A program made the position numbers and the translations under genes. The notes beneath the pieces were generated by a model that did not search any database, had not been told where the DNA came from, and saw only the letters and a program-made list of their open reading frames with translations. Of a DNA stretch of 64,000 nucleotides, positions 42,858-51,178 are shown piece after piece. The stretch spans positions 186,001 to 250,000 of the forward strand of contig NZ_FUWZ01000003.1 in the NCBI RefSeq assembly GCF_900167135.1, given 5' to 3'. Every line of letters begins with the position of its first letter. The first letter of the stretch is position 1. Source of the DNA: Chitinophaga eiseniae (GTDB lineage: Bacteria; Bacteroidota; Bacteroidia; Chitinophagales; Chitinophagaceae).

Positions 42858-43970
42858 ATGGATTTCAACAAACTTCCTGATCTCGACAATGTGGAGGTGA
42901 TAGATGAGGAATTAAATCCCCTGGCTTACGGTCCGGGGGATTACCCCACCATCTTGGATATGCTTCATAGTCCACAGTTCAATTCTGATGTGATAGCCCC
43001 GATTGATCTGTTGGCACTCAGCAAAAATGGCGTTCTGGTAAAAGATTCGATGGAAAAGTACCTGGCGAACAAAAGCAACTCGTCTTCTGCCCTTAAAGAG
43101 GCATTGAAGACACCAAGGCACTACTATTTCTATATGAACCAGCGGCCAGTACAGAAGCCTAAGAAGCATTTCGACCTTGGCGAAATTTGTCACCTCGCTT
43201 TTCTGGAGCCTGAAATCTTCGATAAGTATATCATTGAGCCGAAAGAATCAATGGCGTCAAAAGAAGGGGTAACAAACCTGATCCGGTTCTACGAAAAGCT
43301 AAACTGTTGCGAAAATGCGGATCTGACCGGATGGGGCATAAACATGCTGAAGGAACATCTTCGGGAACTACAGGCCACCTGTAGCTATAAAGTGGTCGAA
43401 GAAGAAAGCCAAGTGTTAATTGACATCGTTCACGAAAATTATAAAAGATACGGAGGCGGTATTATATCCAGGATTTTAAAAGGTGCAATATCAGAGACCA
43501 GCTTTTATTACAAAGATCCCGAAACGGGCCTGAAATGCAAAATAAGACCAGACTATTTCAACATCGAGGAGAATATCGGAGTGAACGCCATCATAAGCTA
43601 CAAAACCACGTCGGCACAAGACATTAGAAAATTCTTCTATGATGCTGCTAAATACAAGTATGAGCTGTCAGAAGGGATGTACCAGGAGGGTGCCAGTTAT
43701 ACAACTGAGCGTAAGTTCAACGTCACCATCATGATCATGTTGCAAGTAGTGGAGCCGTATATGGTTGCTGTTTTCTGGTGGGACGCAGAAGATCTCCAAA
43801 ACGGAAAATACAAATTCCGTCACGCTATCTCCACGGTCAAGGAATGTACTGATAAAGGAATATGGCCTGGGTTTGAAGCTGCTGCCGAAAGCGGACATAG
43901 TGGAATTATTGAAATGAAACAGCCGGACTGGGCCAGTAAGGTGCTCCACCCGGTAGACATTGACGAATAA
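42858..43970 (+). CDS. PD-(D/E)XK nuclease-like protein (RecE/exonuclease VIII type)
   Basis: 370 residues. The layout matches phage RecE-like exonucleases: SSALKEALKTPRHYYFY, HFDLGEICHLAFLEPE, GLKCKIRPDYF (PD of motif II) and IISYKTTSAQ (motif III). In most relatives motif III reads DxK; here it is SYK, so one metal ligand is missing or replaced. It would digest DNA ends for recombination. GMYQEGASY and MLQVVEPYMVAVFWWDAEDL are typical of this subfamily. Confidence 0.7.
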   Translation: MDFNKLPDLDNVEVIDEELNPLAYGPGDYPTILDMLHSPQFNSDVIAPIDLLALSKNGVLVKDSMEKYLANKSNSSSALKEALKTPRHYYFYMNQRPVQKPKKHFDLGEICHLAFLEPEIFDKYIIEPKESMASKEGVTNLIRFYEKLNCCENADLTGWGINMLKEHLRELQATCSYKVVEEESQVLIDIVHENYKRYGGGIISRILKGAISETSFYYKDPETGLKCKIRPDYFNIEENIGVNAIISYKTTSAQDIRKFFYDAAKYKYELSEGMYQEGASYTTERKFNVTIMIMLQVVEPYMVAVFWWDAEDLQNGKYKFRHAISTVKECTDKGIWPGFEAAAESGHSGIIEMKQPDWASKVLHPVDIDE

Positions 43971-43980
43971 ACGGTAATTG

Positions 43981-44565
43981 ATGAAAAAACTATTCTTCGA
44001 TCTGGAGACGACCGGCACAATGCATTGGAAAAATGGGATACACCAGATTTCAGGTTGCATCGAAATTGGCGAAACAATAGTAGAGGAGTTTAATTATAAG
44101 GTATAGCCTAACCCCGCTGCCGCCATAGAGCCAGAAGCCTTGAAGATAGCTGGAGTAACCATTGAGGCAATATCCGCCTATCCGACCATGCAGGAGGTAT
44201 ATCAGCTCTTCGTTACCATGCTGGCCAAATATGTCGATAAATACGACAAGACAGATAAGTTCTTCCTAATTGGATACAACAACGCTGCGTTTGATAATGC
44301 CTTCTTACGGGCATGGTTTGTTCAAAATGGCGACTCATACTTTGGCTCCTGGTTCTGGGCAAACGGGATAGATGTAATGGTAATGGCCACCGAATACCTG
44401 TTGGATCGCCGGCAGAAAATGATCGACTTCAAACTAAAGACAGTCGCCTTGGAAATGGGGATACCGGTTGATGAAGGGCGGCTCCATGACGCCAGCTATG
44501 ACATATACCTGACATGGTCCATTTACCACATTATTAATCACTACCGTAAAAAACCAGCAGCATGA
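43981..44565 (+). pseudogene. DnaQ-like 3'-5' exonuclease gene with in-frame amber codon
   Basis: The frame from the ATG at 43981 gives MKKLFFDLETTGT (motif I, Asp7 and Glu9), continues to EEFNYKV, then meets TAG at 44104-44106 and goes on in the same frame with PNPAAAIEPEALKIAGVT, FLIGYNNAAFDNAFLRAW (motif II) and HDASYDIYLTW (motif III). Relatives have Gln at the stop position, so one CAG to TAG change explains it. Without readthrough the product is 41 residues; the downstream frame has only non-ATG starts and lacks motif I. All other catalytic motifs are intact, so the lesion is recent, suppressible or a sequence error. Confidence 0.75.
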
Positions 44566-44783
44566 TCGGACAAACATTCACCATCTCGCAGAACAAGGTT
44601 ATCCGCCGCCTGCGCGTCCTTTCAGAGTTTTTTCAGTATGGTAGGCGATTCTACGATGTTGAGGACACCAGCGAACCCGGAGTAACCACGCCGTTTGTGG
44701 CAGACGACTTCGACAAGCGGTTTAAGTCATCTGGGAAAGTAACAGGCCGGCGCCCATTTAACGGCCGATATCGTAAACGCTAA
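44562..44783 (+). CDS. Hypothetical basic protein
   Basis: 73 residues, basic C-terminus (KVTGRRPFNGRYRKR). It overlaps the exonuclease stop by 4 bp. Not recognised. Confidence 0.55.
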   Translation: MIGQTFTISQNKVIRRLRVLSEFFQYGRRFYDVEDTSEPGVTTPFVADDFDKRFKSSGKVTGRRPFNGRYRKR

Positions 44784-44793
44784 ACTATTCATC

Positions 44794-45093
44794 ATGGCAC
44801 GCACAGTGACTATTACGACAGATGTCGATGTAGATCTCGATGAAATTGAAACATATCAATTGATTGAAGAATTGGGCCGGCGCATGGAAAAGCGCATGGA
44901 TAAGTCTTACAGCCGCAGCAGCGACTATATTACTAGAGATGAAGTAAGCGAATTGTATAATATGTCTTGCCGGACACTTGGAGCAAAGTCCAGATTCACA
45001 GGAAGCCTACTTGATCAGTTGAAATTTGAGGTCTTCGAAGAAGCAAAAGACAGATTTACACTTGAGGGACTTCAAAAAGCACTATCCAAGTAA
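44794..45093 (+). CDS. Hypothetical early protein
   Basis: 99 residues: an N-terminal beta strand (TVTITTDVDVDLDEIETYQL), then helices with EELGRRMEKRM. Not recognised. Confidence 0.58.
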   Translation: MARTVTITTDVDVDLDEIETYQLIEELGRRMEKRMDKSYSRSSDYITRDEVSELYNMSCRTLGAKSRFTGSLLDQLKFEVFEEAKDRFTLEGLQKALSK

Positions 45094-45141
45094 ACATCGC
45101 ATCTACCCAGTGCACGATTGATTAACGATAAAACAGAGGGT

Positions 45142-45507
45142 ATGTACTACAACACAACGAACTTGACGGGCGACGCCCTACGACACGAACACGACAATAC
45201 TGTCACGCAGGAGAAAACTGTTATGGATTTCTTTAACAAGCACCCTGCCGGCAAATACCTGGCGACGGATGTATACCACCACCTGGTAACTACCGGCAAA
45301 ATATCTGTCCGGGTGCCATTGATTTCCATCCGCAGGGCGATCACTAATCTGAAAAAGGACGGCCGCCTGCAGAAGCTCGAAGAAAAGGCGGTCGGCGCCT
45401 ACGGATACAACAAGACGGAGCATTATTACCAGCTGTCCGTCAGCTGGGGGAAAACTACAGGCGCCGGATATGCGGAGATACACCCTGTACAACCAGAACT
45501 ATTTTAA
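45142..45507 (+). CDS. Winged-helix-like early protein
   Basis: 121 residues from the ATG at 45142, preceded by AGAGGG; the longer TTG start at 45118 is not favoured. VMDFFNKHPAGKYLATDVYHH and SIRRAITNLKKDGRLQKLEE have winged-helix character, suggesting DNA binding. It precedes the replication genes by 3 bp. Confidence 0.6.
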   Translation: MYYNTTNLTGDALRHEHDNTVTQEKTVMDFFNKHPAGKYLATDVYHHLVTTGKISVRVPLISIRRAITNLKKDGRLQKLEEKAVGAYGYNKTEHYYQLSVSWGKTTGAGYAEIHPVQPELF

Positions 45508-45510
45508 ATC

Positions 45511-46431
45511 ATGGCCAACAATAAAACCGGTTTCATTTACTACTCCGTAGAGACGGACCGGTACCAAGATATCCGGATAAAACGCCTGAAGAAAGAGTGC
45601 GGGTGTGCTGGTTTGGCCACATACGATTATTTACTCTGCGAAATCTACCGGGTAAAAGGCTGCTTCCTAGAATGGGACGATAGTACTGTCTTTGACGTAG
45701 CCGACTACCTGGGATTGAAGGAAAACACGGTTAGGGAAATAGTGAATTACTGCTGCTCTGTGGGTCTTTTTAATAAGGAACTGCTGGCGAGCGGGAATGT
45801 ACTTACCTCCGCATCCATTCAATCAAGATTCATCGATTGGAGCAAAAAAGCGAAACGGGCCAACGTCACAATTCCGGAAAAAGCAAGGATTCTTCCGGAA
45901 GAATCGCCCAACCTTCCGGAAGAATCGGGCAAACTTCAGGAAGAATGTAAACAAAGTAAAGTAAAGGAAAGTAAAGTAAAGAAAAGGAGAGATTACGCGC
46001 CCGCTGAATTTCCGGAAGGTTCAGATTCAGGTACTAACTCTACATTTTGCAGAGGTGCACCCCGCGCGGAAAATTTTCACCCCGCGCCGCCACATGCAGG
46101 CCCCCGGTTAGAAGACGTCAAACGGTACTTCCGCGGCGCCGGAGGCACCGAAGAGATGGCCGAGAAGTTTTACAACAAGTGGGACAGCACCGGATGGATC
46201 TATAACGGCAGCAAAATAGTGCGATGGGCAGGGCTGGCAAACACATTTATCGTTAACTACAGAGAAATCGAGGAGAGAGATGGACGAAAAACAACTACAA
46301 CAGGCAACAAACCACCTTCAGGCGGAACAAAAGCCTTTAACGGTAAAAACGGCGGTTTCGAAATCATTGCCGGACAGCTTAAAGACGAGCTTTCTTCCGG
46401 AGGAACAGCGGGTGATCCAAATGAAATATAA
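45511..46431 (+). CDS. Replication initiator-like protein (DUF4373/Lin1244 N-terminal domain)
   Basis: 306 residues. The N-terminal domain (GFIYYSVETDRYQDIRIKRLKKECGCAGLATYDYLLCEIYRVKG shown in parts: YYSVETDRYQDIRIKRLKK) matches the DUF4373-type domain of phage replication proteins. A flexible middle holds three heptapeptide repeats (LPEESPN, LPEESGK, LQEECKQ), and a C-terminal domain has VKRYFRGAG and KFYNKWDSTGWIYNG. It probably opens the phage origin, which may lie in its own middle (see repeats). Confidence 0.72.
   Translation: MANNKTGFIYYSVETDRYQDIRIKRLKKECGCAGLATYDYLLCEIYRVKGCFLEWDDSTVFDVADYLGLKENTVREIVNYCCSVGLFNKELLASGNVLTSASIQSRFIDWSKKAKRANVTIPEKARILPEESPNLPEESGKLQEECKQSKVKESKVKKRRDYAPAEFPEGSDSGTNSTFCRGAPRAENFHPAPPHAGPRLEDVKRYFRGAGGTEEMAEKFYNKWDSTGWIYNGSKIVRWAGLANTFIVNYREIEERDGRKTTTTGNKPPSGGTKAFNGKNGGFEIIAGQLKDELSSGGTAGDPNEI
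45892..45954 (+). repeat. Three 21-bp tandem repeats, candidate origin iterons
   Basis: CTTCCGGAAGAATCG-type units start at 45892, 45913 and 45934, exactly 21 bp (two helical turns) apart. The first two contain the palindrome CTTCCGGAAG. A purine/AT-rich run of AAAGTAAAG repeats follows at 45954-45986. An initiator gene carrying iterons plus an AT-rich tract resembles lambda gene O. Confidence 0.6.
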
Positions 46432-47158
46432 GTCCAAGCGGATCGGAAACTATACCCCTGAAGAGCTTTCTCTACAGTGCAAAGCGATGGTTATGAAGAT
46501 TGCCGTCATCACCGGATGGCAGATACCAGACAACCCGGAATACGTCACCATCCTCATGGACCAGCTGCAGAAAAAGTTCGCAGATGACTACCAGGATCTG
46601 AACGCCGACGAGTTCGAGTATGCCATCAGAACATACGGCACCCGGATGAAAGACTGGGGAAAGTCGCTAAACCTGTCGCTAATAGACGACGCCATCTGCG
46701 AATACCTGGGTAAGCGGAAGTACCTGTCAGATCTGGAAGCACAAAAAATGGCAAACGAGGCCGAACCAGCAGCCTTACCACCCGGCGAAACAGATTGGTC
46801 GGACGAGTGGGAGAAGATCAAGGAATCGGCCCGAAAAGGGATGTTTCGCGGCGAGTTCATAACCACCTGTATCTACGACTGGCTAAAACGCAACAAAATG
46901 ATCACGCTTTCAGGCGCCGAAAGATGGCAACTTCTGGAAGACTGCCGGCAGGCGTACGCCCTGGAAATGAGGGAAGCCCTTCACTCCTCCCCTGCTGCCA
47001 ATCCGGAAGGCCGCCGCCTGTACGAATTGCTCGTGAAAGAAGGAGACGAATGGCGCCAGGAAGAAAAACTGTGGTCGGCTGTCGTGGACTACAGTAAGCG
47101 GGAAACGGTAAGAATTGAAGCCCTAAACGCTATCGCTAACGAACAAAATCAGGAATGA
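46280..47158 (+). CDS. Replication-associated hypothetical protein
   Basis: 292 residues. An AGGAGAGAG motif lies before the ATG, and the frame overlaps the initiator gene by 152 bp. An internal ATG at 46421 is an alternative start. Helical body (YTPEELSLQCKAMVMKIAVITGW ... DDAICEYLGKRKYLSDLEAQK). No Walker motif, so not a helicase loader of AAA type. Placement suggests a replication accessory. Confidence 0.6.
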   Translation: MDEKQLQQATNHLQAEQKPLTVKTAVSKSLPDSLKTSFLPEEQRVIQMKYKSKRIGNYTPEELSLQCKAMVMKIAVITGWQIPDNPEYVTILMDQLQKKFADDYQDLNADEFEYAIRTYGTRMKDWGKSLNLSLIDDAICEYLGKRKYLSDLEAQKMANEAEPAALPPGETDWSDEWEKIKESARKGMFRGEFITTCIYDWLKRNKMITLSGAERWQLLEDCRQAYALEMREALHSSPAANPEGRRLYELLVKEGDEWRQEEKLWSAVVDYSKRETVRIEALNAIANEQNQE

Positions 47159-47508
47159 TGAAAGAGATATTCGCCGAAAACATGAAGTACCTCCGGAAGT
47201 TATCAGGCCTCGATCAGGGTGATTTTGCTGACTTCCTGAAAGTACACAGGTTCAACATAGGATCATACGAACAGGGGCGGTGTTATCCCTCCGTACCGGT
47301 GATTTTGAGGATCTGCCGCAATTTCTCTGTCTCAATAGAGGATTTATTAACCAAAAATTTAGAGGACAAATGCAAAAGACCTGCTCCAAATGCAAAGAAT
47401 CCAAGCCCACCGGAGAATTTGTTAAAGATCCAAGCCATCCGGGAGGCCGCAAATCTTATTGCAAACAATGCGCAAATGCTGCTGTCAGAGAGCGATCCAG
47501 AAGGATGA
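47155..47508 (+). CDS. XRE-family HTH protein
   Basis: 117 residues. Classic HTH: MKYLRKLSGLDQGDFADFLK then NIGSYEQGRCYPSVPVILRI. The C-terminal 46 residues overlap the next gene in another frame. It may regulate replication or late onset. Confidence 0.72.
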   Translation: MMKEIFAENMKYLRKLSGLDQGDFADFLKVHRFNIGSYEQGRCYPSVPVILRICRNFSVSIEDLLTKNLEDKCKRPAPNAKNPSPPENLLKIQAIREAANLIANNAQMLLSESDPEG

Positions 47509-47534
47509 AGGAGGAACGGGAAATGTATTTATAA
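47370..47534 (+). CDS. 54-residue zinc-finger-like protein
   Basis: Start at the ATG 47370 with AGAGGA at 47361-47366. Cys pairs C-K-C and C-K-Q-C in KTCSCKCK-like order (CSKCKESKPTGEF ... SYCKQCANAAVRERSRR) form a treble-clef-like zinc site seen in small HNH-related proteins. It overlaps the XRE gene by 139 bp. Confidence 0.6.
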   Translation: MQKTCSKCKESKPTGEFVKDPSHPGGRKSYCKQCANAAVRERSRRMKEEREMYL

Positions 47535-47551
47535 TCTGAAATCTGTGAAGT

Positions 47552-47902
47552 ATGGAATCTTACCTGGAATACCGGCGCCGCATCAAAAACGAGGGCAAGC
47601 CGGTAAAGGAAAAGAAAGTGAAGAAGATAAAGCCGTTCAGCGACAAGCGGGCCGCGATAAACCGTGAGTATTACAGGATCACGAAACCGCTTTGGCAGGG
47701 CAAGGAGTGTGAGATTAAGGCGCCCGGCTGCCAAGGACGTGCAACAGGAATGCACCATAAACGCGGCAAGACGACAGTAGAAAGGCTTCTTAATACCGAC
47801 GAAATGGTACCCGCCTGCACACATTGCAATTTGATATGGGTTGAGGAAAACAGCAAAGCTTCTGAATTATTAGGGTTTAAGCTGCCTCGAAATGGCAAGT
47901 AG
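47552..47902 (+). CDS. HNH-like zinc-binding nuclease family protein
   Basis: 116 residues. A basic N-terminus, then CEIKAPGCQGRATGMHHKRG and MVPACTHCNLIWVEEN: paired Cys, a double His and a second Cys pair, as in HNH/NinG-like phage enzymes. Probably acts on recombination intermediates; the function is inferred. Confidence 0.62.
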   Translation: MESYLEYRRRIKNEGKPVKEKKVKKIKPFSDKRAAINREYYRITKPLWQGKECEIKAPGCQGRATGMHHKRGKTTVERLLNTDEMVPACTHCNLIWVEENSKASELLGFKLPRNGK

Positions 47903-47906
47903 GGCA

Positions 47907-48197
47907 ATGAAAGGCACTGTAAATCTCCATATCGGAGACCATCTCACGGGCCACGAAGAGTACCGAGACGACGAGCACCGCGACCGGATACTGCTCTACT
48001 GGACCAGCACCCACCACCTGCAGGACAAAACATACACAATCACAATCGCACCAGATGAAAAGGAAATCGAAGGCAAGTATTACGCTGAAAGAGCTCAAAA
48101 ATTCTACCGTGGCAGGTTTAAACGCGGAGGCGATCCGGGAGTTGGAGGAACAGGAGGACGCACCGAAGAAATCGAAGTATGGGAACAACAGGACTGA
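47907..48197 (+). CDS. Hypothetical early protein
   Basis: 96 residues from the ATG at 47907, preceded by GTAGGG; a second ATG at 47892 would overlap the upstream gene. NLHIGDHLTGHEEYRDDEHRD is not recognised. The last 48 codons overlap the DUF1064-like gene, so the real C-terminus is uncertain. Confidence 0.45.
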   Translation: MKGTVNLHIGDHLTGHEEYRDDEHRDRILLYWTSTHHLQDKTYTITIAPDEKEIEGKYYAERAQKFYRGRFKRGGDPGVGGTGGRTEEIEVWEQQD

Positions 48198-48480
48198 GGT
48201 TGACGGCATCTGGTTCGATTCCGCGAAGGAAGCGGCCCGGTACAGCACCCTGCGGCTTATGGAACGCGCCGGCCTGATCCGCGACCTACGCCGGCAGGTT
48301 GCTTTCGAACTGAACGACGGCGGCACCCACTCCCTTAAGTACATCGCCGACTTCGTCTACATCGATTGTACAACCAGCCTGCAGGTCGTGGAGGACGCGA
48401 AAGGCTTCCGGACGCAGGAATATTTGAAGAGAAGACGCCTGATGAAAAATGTGCATAATATCGAAATAAAGGAGGTATAA
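48055..48480 (+). CDS. DUF1064-like phage nuclease-related protein
   Basis: 141 residues. The pattern KSKYGNNRTEVDGIWFDSAKEAARYSTLRLMERAG, LRRQVAFEL, IADFVYID and VVEDAKGFRTQEYLKRRRLMKN (segments listed separately) is typical of DUF1064 proteins, which have a PD-(D/E)XK-like core and may resolve or nick DNA. Conserved Asp in ADF and Lys in DAKG are present. Confidence 0.78.
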   Translation: MKRKSKASITLKELKNSTVAGLNAEAIRELEEQEDAPKKSKYGNNRTEVDGIWFDSAKEAARYSTLRLMERAGLIRDLRRQVAFELNDGGTHSLKYIADFVYIDCTTSLQVVEDAKGFRTQEYLKRRRLMKNVHNIEIKEV

Positions 48481-48481
48481 A

Positions 48482-49321
48482 ATGAATGAGATAAGAATTT
48501 GCAGCGTTAGCGGTGGAAAGGATAGTACAGCACTGTACTGCCTAATGGTCGAAACATACGGCCACGATTTCATTCCGGTGTTTGCCGACACTGGCAATGA
48601 GCATCCGGTAACGGTGAACTACGTACGCAACCTGCATATCATGGCCGGCGGACCTCCTGTAAATATCATTCAGGCGGACTTCAGGGAAAAATTGAAAGAC
48701 CGCGGCATTGAACCTACTGGCAACCCATTCATGGACATGATGCTCTGGAAGAAAAGGGCACCCAGTACTAAAGCCCAGTTTTGTACCGAGTGGGTAAAAC
48801 TATGGCCGATCTCACGGTTTCTGTGGCAGTTTGCTAATGATCTCCGGCCGATTGTAATGTTCGTCGGCATCCGCGCGGGAGAAAGTGTAAACAGGTCAAA
48901 GCGGATGCCATTTGCATGGAATAGTTATTTCTCTTGTCTTGAAGTATTGCCTCTGTTGTACGAGACGGAAGCCGATATCTTTCAGTATCTGAAAGAGAAA
49001 GGAGTGCCGCCGAACCCTCTATATACTATCGGAGGTGTAAACCGTGTAGGGTGCTACCCCTGTATACATGCCAACAAACACCAGCTGCGTACGTTGGAAC
49101 AGTGGGCTTGGGATAAGCTGGAACAGTGGGAAAACAAATTAGGCCGCTCATGGTTCCCGGCAGGTATCCTGCCGGGAAGGCCACCGGGAGAAATACCTCG
49201 GATTTCGGATGTGCGGGAATGGTCTAAGACATTGAGAGGTGGTAGCAAATACGATCTGTTCGCAGAGACAGACCAGAAGGATGTCCCCTCCTGCATGGGT
49301 ACGTGGGGGATATGCGAATAA
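48482..49321 (+). CDS. Phosphoadenosine phosphosulfate reductase-like protein
   Basis: 279 residues. PP-loop SGGKDSTAL (about residues 10-18), FADTGNEHP, QFCTEWVKLWPI, FVGIRAGES and GCYPCIHANKHQ (Cys pair). Phage PAPS-reductase-like proteins are common; roles in DNA sulfur or base modification or in nucleotide metabolism are suspected. A methyltransferase gene follows. A perfect AAAGGAGG lies 6 bp before the ATG. Confidence 0.8.
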   Translation: MNEIRICSVSGGKDSTALYCLMVETYGHDFIPVFADTGNEHPVTVNYVRNLHIMAGGPPVNIIQADFREKLKDRGIEPTGNPFMDMMLWKKRAPSTKAQFCTEWVKLWPISRFLWQFANDLRPIVMFVGIRAGESVNRSKRMPFAWNSYFSCLEVLPLLYETEADIFQYLKEKGVPPNPLYTIGGVNRVGCYPCIHANKHQLRTLEQWAWDKLEQWENKLGRSWFPAGILPGRPPGEIPRISDVREWSKTLRGGSKYDLFAETDQKDVPSCMGTWGICE

Positions 49322-49345
49322 TTACAGAACTCGAAAAATTGATTT

Positions 49346-50179
49346 ATGGAGCTGAATAAAATATACAACATCGACTGCCTGCAAGGCCTGCGTCAGCTGC
49401 CGGACGAATCTGTCCACTGCTGCGTGACTAGCCCTCCGTATTGGGGCCTGAGAGATTACGGTGTCGTTTGGCAGTTTGGACAGGAAGAGACTCCCGAGGC
49501 GTTTGTGACCCGGCAGGTAGAAGTATTCCGGGAGGTTCGCCGGGTGTTGCGGAGAGACGGGACACTCTGGCTGAACATCGGGGACAGCTACGCCAGCATT
49601 TCCCGGCAAAGGACGGAAGAGCAGGTAACCGGTGGATTAATTACTGGCAAAGCCCACCACATAGCCTGCAAAGATCAGATCAATAAGGTTACCGGTAGTC
49701 TGAAACGGAAAGATCTGGTGGGCATCCCGTGGATGTTGGCCTTTGCACTCCGGGCCGACGGCTGGTACCTGCGGCAGGACATCATCTGGAGCAAGCCCAA
49801 CCCGATGCCGGAGCCAACAAAAGACAGGTGTACAAAAAGTCACGAGTATATTTTCCTCTTGACCAAATCCCAAAAGTACTATTTCAATCAGGATGCCATA
49901 AGGATTGATTCGGGTGCCAATAGAAGATCGGTATGGGTAATGTCCGGCGCCAACTATCAGGGGAATCATTGCGCCACCTTCCCTGAAGAACTGCCACATA
50001 TCTGCATCCTCGCTGGGTGCCCGCCTGACGGAGTGGTGCTTGACCCGTATAGCGGTGCCGGCACTACTGCGCTGGTCGCCCGGAAGCTGCAACGGAACTT
50101 CATAGGGTTTGAGTTGAACCCGGAGACGATCGCAGAGGCGGAGGAACGACTACAAAGGGAGCTGGGTCTGTTCAAATAG
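49346..50179 (+). CDS. Site-specific DNA methyltransferase, beta class
   Basis: 277 residues. The catalytic motif TSPPYWGLRDYG (about 30-41) comes first and the SAM motif DPYSGAGTTALVA (about 231-243) last, the beta order of N4-cytosine/N6-adenine enzymes. No restriction enzyme gene is nearby, so it is an orphan enzyme, probably protecting phage DNA from host restriction. The recognition site cannot be told. Confidence 0.88.
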   Translation: MELNKIYNIDCLQGLRQLPDESVHCCVTSPPYWGLRDYGVVWQFGQEETPEAFVTRQVEVFREVRRVLRRDGTLWLNIGDSYASISRQRTEEQVTGGLITGKAHHIACKDQINKVTGSLKRKDLVGIPWMLAFALRADGWYLRQDIIWSKPNPMPEPTKDRCTKSHEYIFLLTKSQKYYFNQDAIRIDSGANRRSVWVMSGANYQGNHCATFPEELPHICILAGCPPDGVVLDPYSGAGTTALVARKLQRNFIGFELNPETIAEAEERLQRELGLFK

Positions 50180-50440
50180 GTGTTTATCTGTACGAAATAA
50201 TATTTCCAACTGCGAAAGAAGATCTCTTTCTAAATTATTGGGGACATCACCATTAGCGAGCTCAAATGGTTCGCCATCTGACTTCTTGATAAATGTAAAT
50301 TTCATCTTGGGATCTACCACTTCTAGGTAAAACAATCGTCCAGTCCTGTTATAATTATCGTCATAAACCGTAAGATCGGTATCTACAAGTAAAAGTCCGA
50401 GATGCATTTTGATACGAGTTGTTTTAGGATAGTTTGCCAT
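50150..50440 (-). CDS. Hypothetical protein on the minus strand
   Basis: 96 residues from the ATG at 50440 (MANYPKTTRIKMHLGLLLVD...). Beta-rich, not recognised. It runs against the early operon and overlaps the methyltransferase 3' end by 30 bp. Confidence 0.5.
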   Translation of the reverse strand: MANYPKTTRIKMHLGLLLVDTDLTVYDDNYNRTGRLFYLEVVDPKMKFTFIKKSDGEPFELANGDVPNNLERDLLSQLEILFRTDKHLFEQTQLPL

Positions 50441-50507
50441 ACGCTTTTTTAACCACAACAAATTTCACATCAAAAAGTTTAAACCGGCCCGGAGGGCAAC
50501 CAATAAT

Positions 50508-50750
50508 ATGAGCAACAACAGAAAAACACCCAGCATTATCGAACAGCACCCAGAGGGGTCAGGCTGGAAAGCCGAATACGACAAGTGCGCCCGCGCGGCA
50601 ACTGATCCTATTGCTACACTGGACAAGGTGGAAGAATGGATAATAGGTTCTTTAGGTGCTGGACATAGACAATCATGGAGAAGAATCAGGGAGCAACTGG
50701 AACAGTACTGCCCGGAATGCAAACCGGAGAATCAGGTATTTTCAAAGTAA
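50508..50750 (+). CDS. Hypothetical early protein
   Basis: 80 residues with GGAGGG before the ATG. KVEEWIIGSLGAGHRQSWRR and a C-terminal CPEC pair. Not recognised. Confidence 0.58.
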   Translation: MSNNRKTPSIIEQHPEGSGWKAEYDKCARAATDPIATLDKVEEWIIGSLGAGHRQSWRRIREQLEQYCPECKPENQVFSK

Positions 50751-50791
50751 CTCACCCGCCGCCCCGTAAGACGGTATAAAAACAAGAAACT

Positions 50792-51163
50792 ATGAGTATC
50801 GAACTACAAATTTCAGATGATAGCGCCTCCACGAGCGAAAAAATCATACTGGCCTGCAATAATATTCAGTGGGCAAATGCCAGAATAGCAGCTCTGCAAA
50901 CAGAAATGCGGCACCATAAGTACACTATGGAGAGAGATGAGCACAGATCCACGATGGATGAGATTATTACCCGAAATGAATCGACATTACAGCGGGCGCT
51001 ATCATCTCTTGCCCCTGTATTGGAAGATTTGGGGAACTACCTCAACGATTGTGACGCCGTCGCGCAGCTGGACATCCGGGCTTTAAGGGTGGGCAATGAA
51101 GTAGTGCTGCTGGGAAAGGATGAATACGACATAGACTACGAAGATGATAAAACAGCCGGGTAG
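50792..51163 (+). CDS. Hypothetical helical early protein
   Basis: 123 residues, coiled-coil N-terminal half and acidic end (DEYDIDYEDDKTAG). Ends in TAG, which argues against reassigned TAG in this phage. Not recognised. Confidence 0.6.
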   Translation: MSIELQISDDSASTSEKIILACNNIQWANARIAALQTEMRHHKYTMERDEHRSTMDEIITRNESTLQRALSSLAPVLEDLGNYLNDCDAVAQLDIRALRVGNEVVLLGKDEYDIDYEDDKTAG

Positions 51164-51178
51164 ACACCCAGCTAACCA

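Noticed and set aside
43981-44565. General TAG stop-codon reassignment in the phage
   Set aside because: Several neighbouring genes end in TAG (27468, 47902, 50179, 51163), so the single internal TAG is better seen as a local event.
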